A stretch of DNA of 6,321 bases from NCBI GenBank assembly GCA_022750355.1, contig JAKIVW010000115.1, positions 1-6,321 on the forward strand. Reading direction: 5' to 3'. Of the stretch, positions 6,147 to 6,321 are shown piece by piece. Each line of letters begins with the position of its first letter. Position 1 is the first letter of the stretch. The notes beneath the pieces are model-generated. The model did no database searches. It saw only the letters and a list, made by a program, of their open reading frames with translations, and had not been told where the DNA came from. Source of the DNA: Thermoplasmata archaeon. GTDB taxonomy: Archaea > Thermoplasmatota > Thermoplasmata > Lutacidiplasmatales > UBA184. Made by a program: the position numbers and the translations under genes.

Positions 6147-6321
6147 ATGGACTCTCGCGTGCGCTCGGCGCTGCTCCTCGGAATTCTCAGTGTATTCCTC
6201 CTATCTTCGATGGGATTGGGAGCCAGCCACTTCATCGCGCCGGCGCAAGGCCGCATAACGCCGCGTCTTTCCGCCGCTCCGACCTCCACTCCCATCTCGG
6301 GCCCGACCCAACCCTCGCTCC
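6147..6321 (+). CDS. N-terminus of a secreted or membrane-anchored protein of unknown function, cut by window edge
   Basis: Fifty-eight codons are visible before the window ends. The N-terminus is a classic Sec signal or anchor: MDSRVR (two arginines) followed by the hydrophobic core SALLLGILSVFLLSSMGLG (7-25), with possible cleavage after the GAS or APA that follow. From about residue 35 the protein is rich in Pro, Ser and Thr (LSAAPTSTPISGPTQPSL), a low-complexity linker typical of archaeal surface proteins, probably preceding an extracellular domain beyond the edge. No lipobox cysteine is seen, so it is not a lipoprotein. The ATG is supported by the TATA box about 33 bases upstream. The frame stays open to the end of the window. 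What the mature domain does cannot be known from here. Confidence 0.7.
   Translation, partial: MDSRVRSALLLGILSVFLLSSMGLGASHFIAPAQGRITPRLSAAPTSTPISGPTQPSL

Noticed and set aside
5938..6258. A 106-codon plus-strand open frame overlapping the start of the secreted-protein gene
   Set aside because: It covers the TATA box and start region of the better supported gene at 6147 in another frame, overlaps the 55-aa ORF, and is Arg/Pro/Ser-rich without motifs.
1..6321. CRISPR arrays, insertion sequences, att sites and long direct repeats
   Set aside because: I looked for regularly spaced or long repeated segments and transposase-like proteins and saw none; genes are intact and closely packed.

Overview
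The window is GC-rich, gene-dense DNA that most likely comes from an archaeon. A Thermoplasmatota-like euryarchaeon is my best guess, but this is inference. Three observations support an archaeal origin. Several start codons have archaeal-type TATA boxes about 35-45 bases upstream and no Shine-Dalgarno sequence. The phosphosugar mutase carries archaeal GlmM-type motifs (LFGTNGIR start, GGEENGG loop). A Mut7-C RNase-like gene, a family common in archaea, lies at the left edge. Start codons are a mixture of ATG and GTG.

Layout. At 1-428 (minus) is a partial Mut7-C family protein (PIN-like domain plus zinc ribbon) that runs off the left edge. It is divergent from 508-1884 (plus), a complete phosphoglucosamine mutase (GlmM-type), and the two share an 79-base intergenic region containing a TATA-like element readable on both strands and a perfect 10-bp palindrome. 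Convergent to glmM is a two-gene minus-strand operon: a TSUP (TauE/SafE-type) membrane transporter (2324-3178) followed, with a 4-base GTGA overlap, by a three-helix DUF1634 membrane protein (1917-2327). Divergent from the transporter is a large glucodextranase/bacterial-type GH15 glucoamylase (3294-5756, plus) with a strong Shine-Dalgarno sequence and no signal peptide. A 390-base stretch follows it and holds a plausible 55-residue minus-strand hypothetical gene (5808-5975) plus divergent promoters. The right edge holds the first 58 codons of a secreted or membrane-anchored protein (6147 onward, plus) with a clear TATA box.

How the genes work together. GlmM supplies glucosamine-1-phosphate for UDP-GlcNAc and surface glycans. 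The GH15 enzyme probably releases glucose from intracellular alpha-glucans. The TSUP/DUF1634 pair is a probable organosulfur or anion transport unit. Apart from that pair, the genes look like independent transcription units and not one pathway. I found no mobile elements, CRISPR arrays, tRNAs or rRNAs, and no clearly novel multi-gene system. The least explained items are the small ORF and the truncated secreted protein at the right end.
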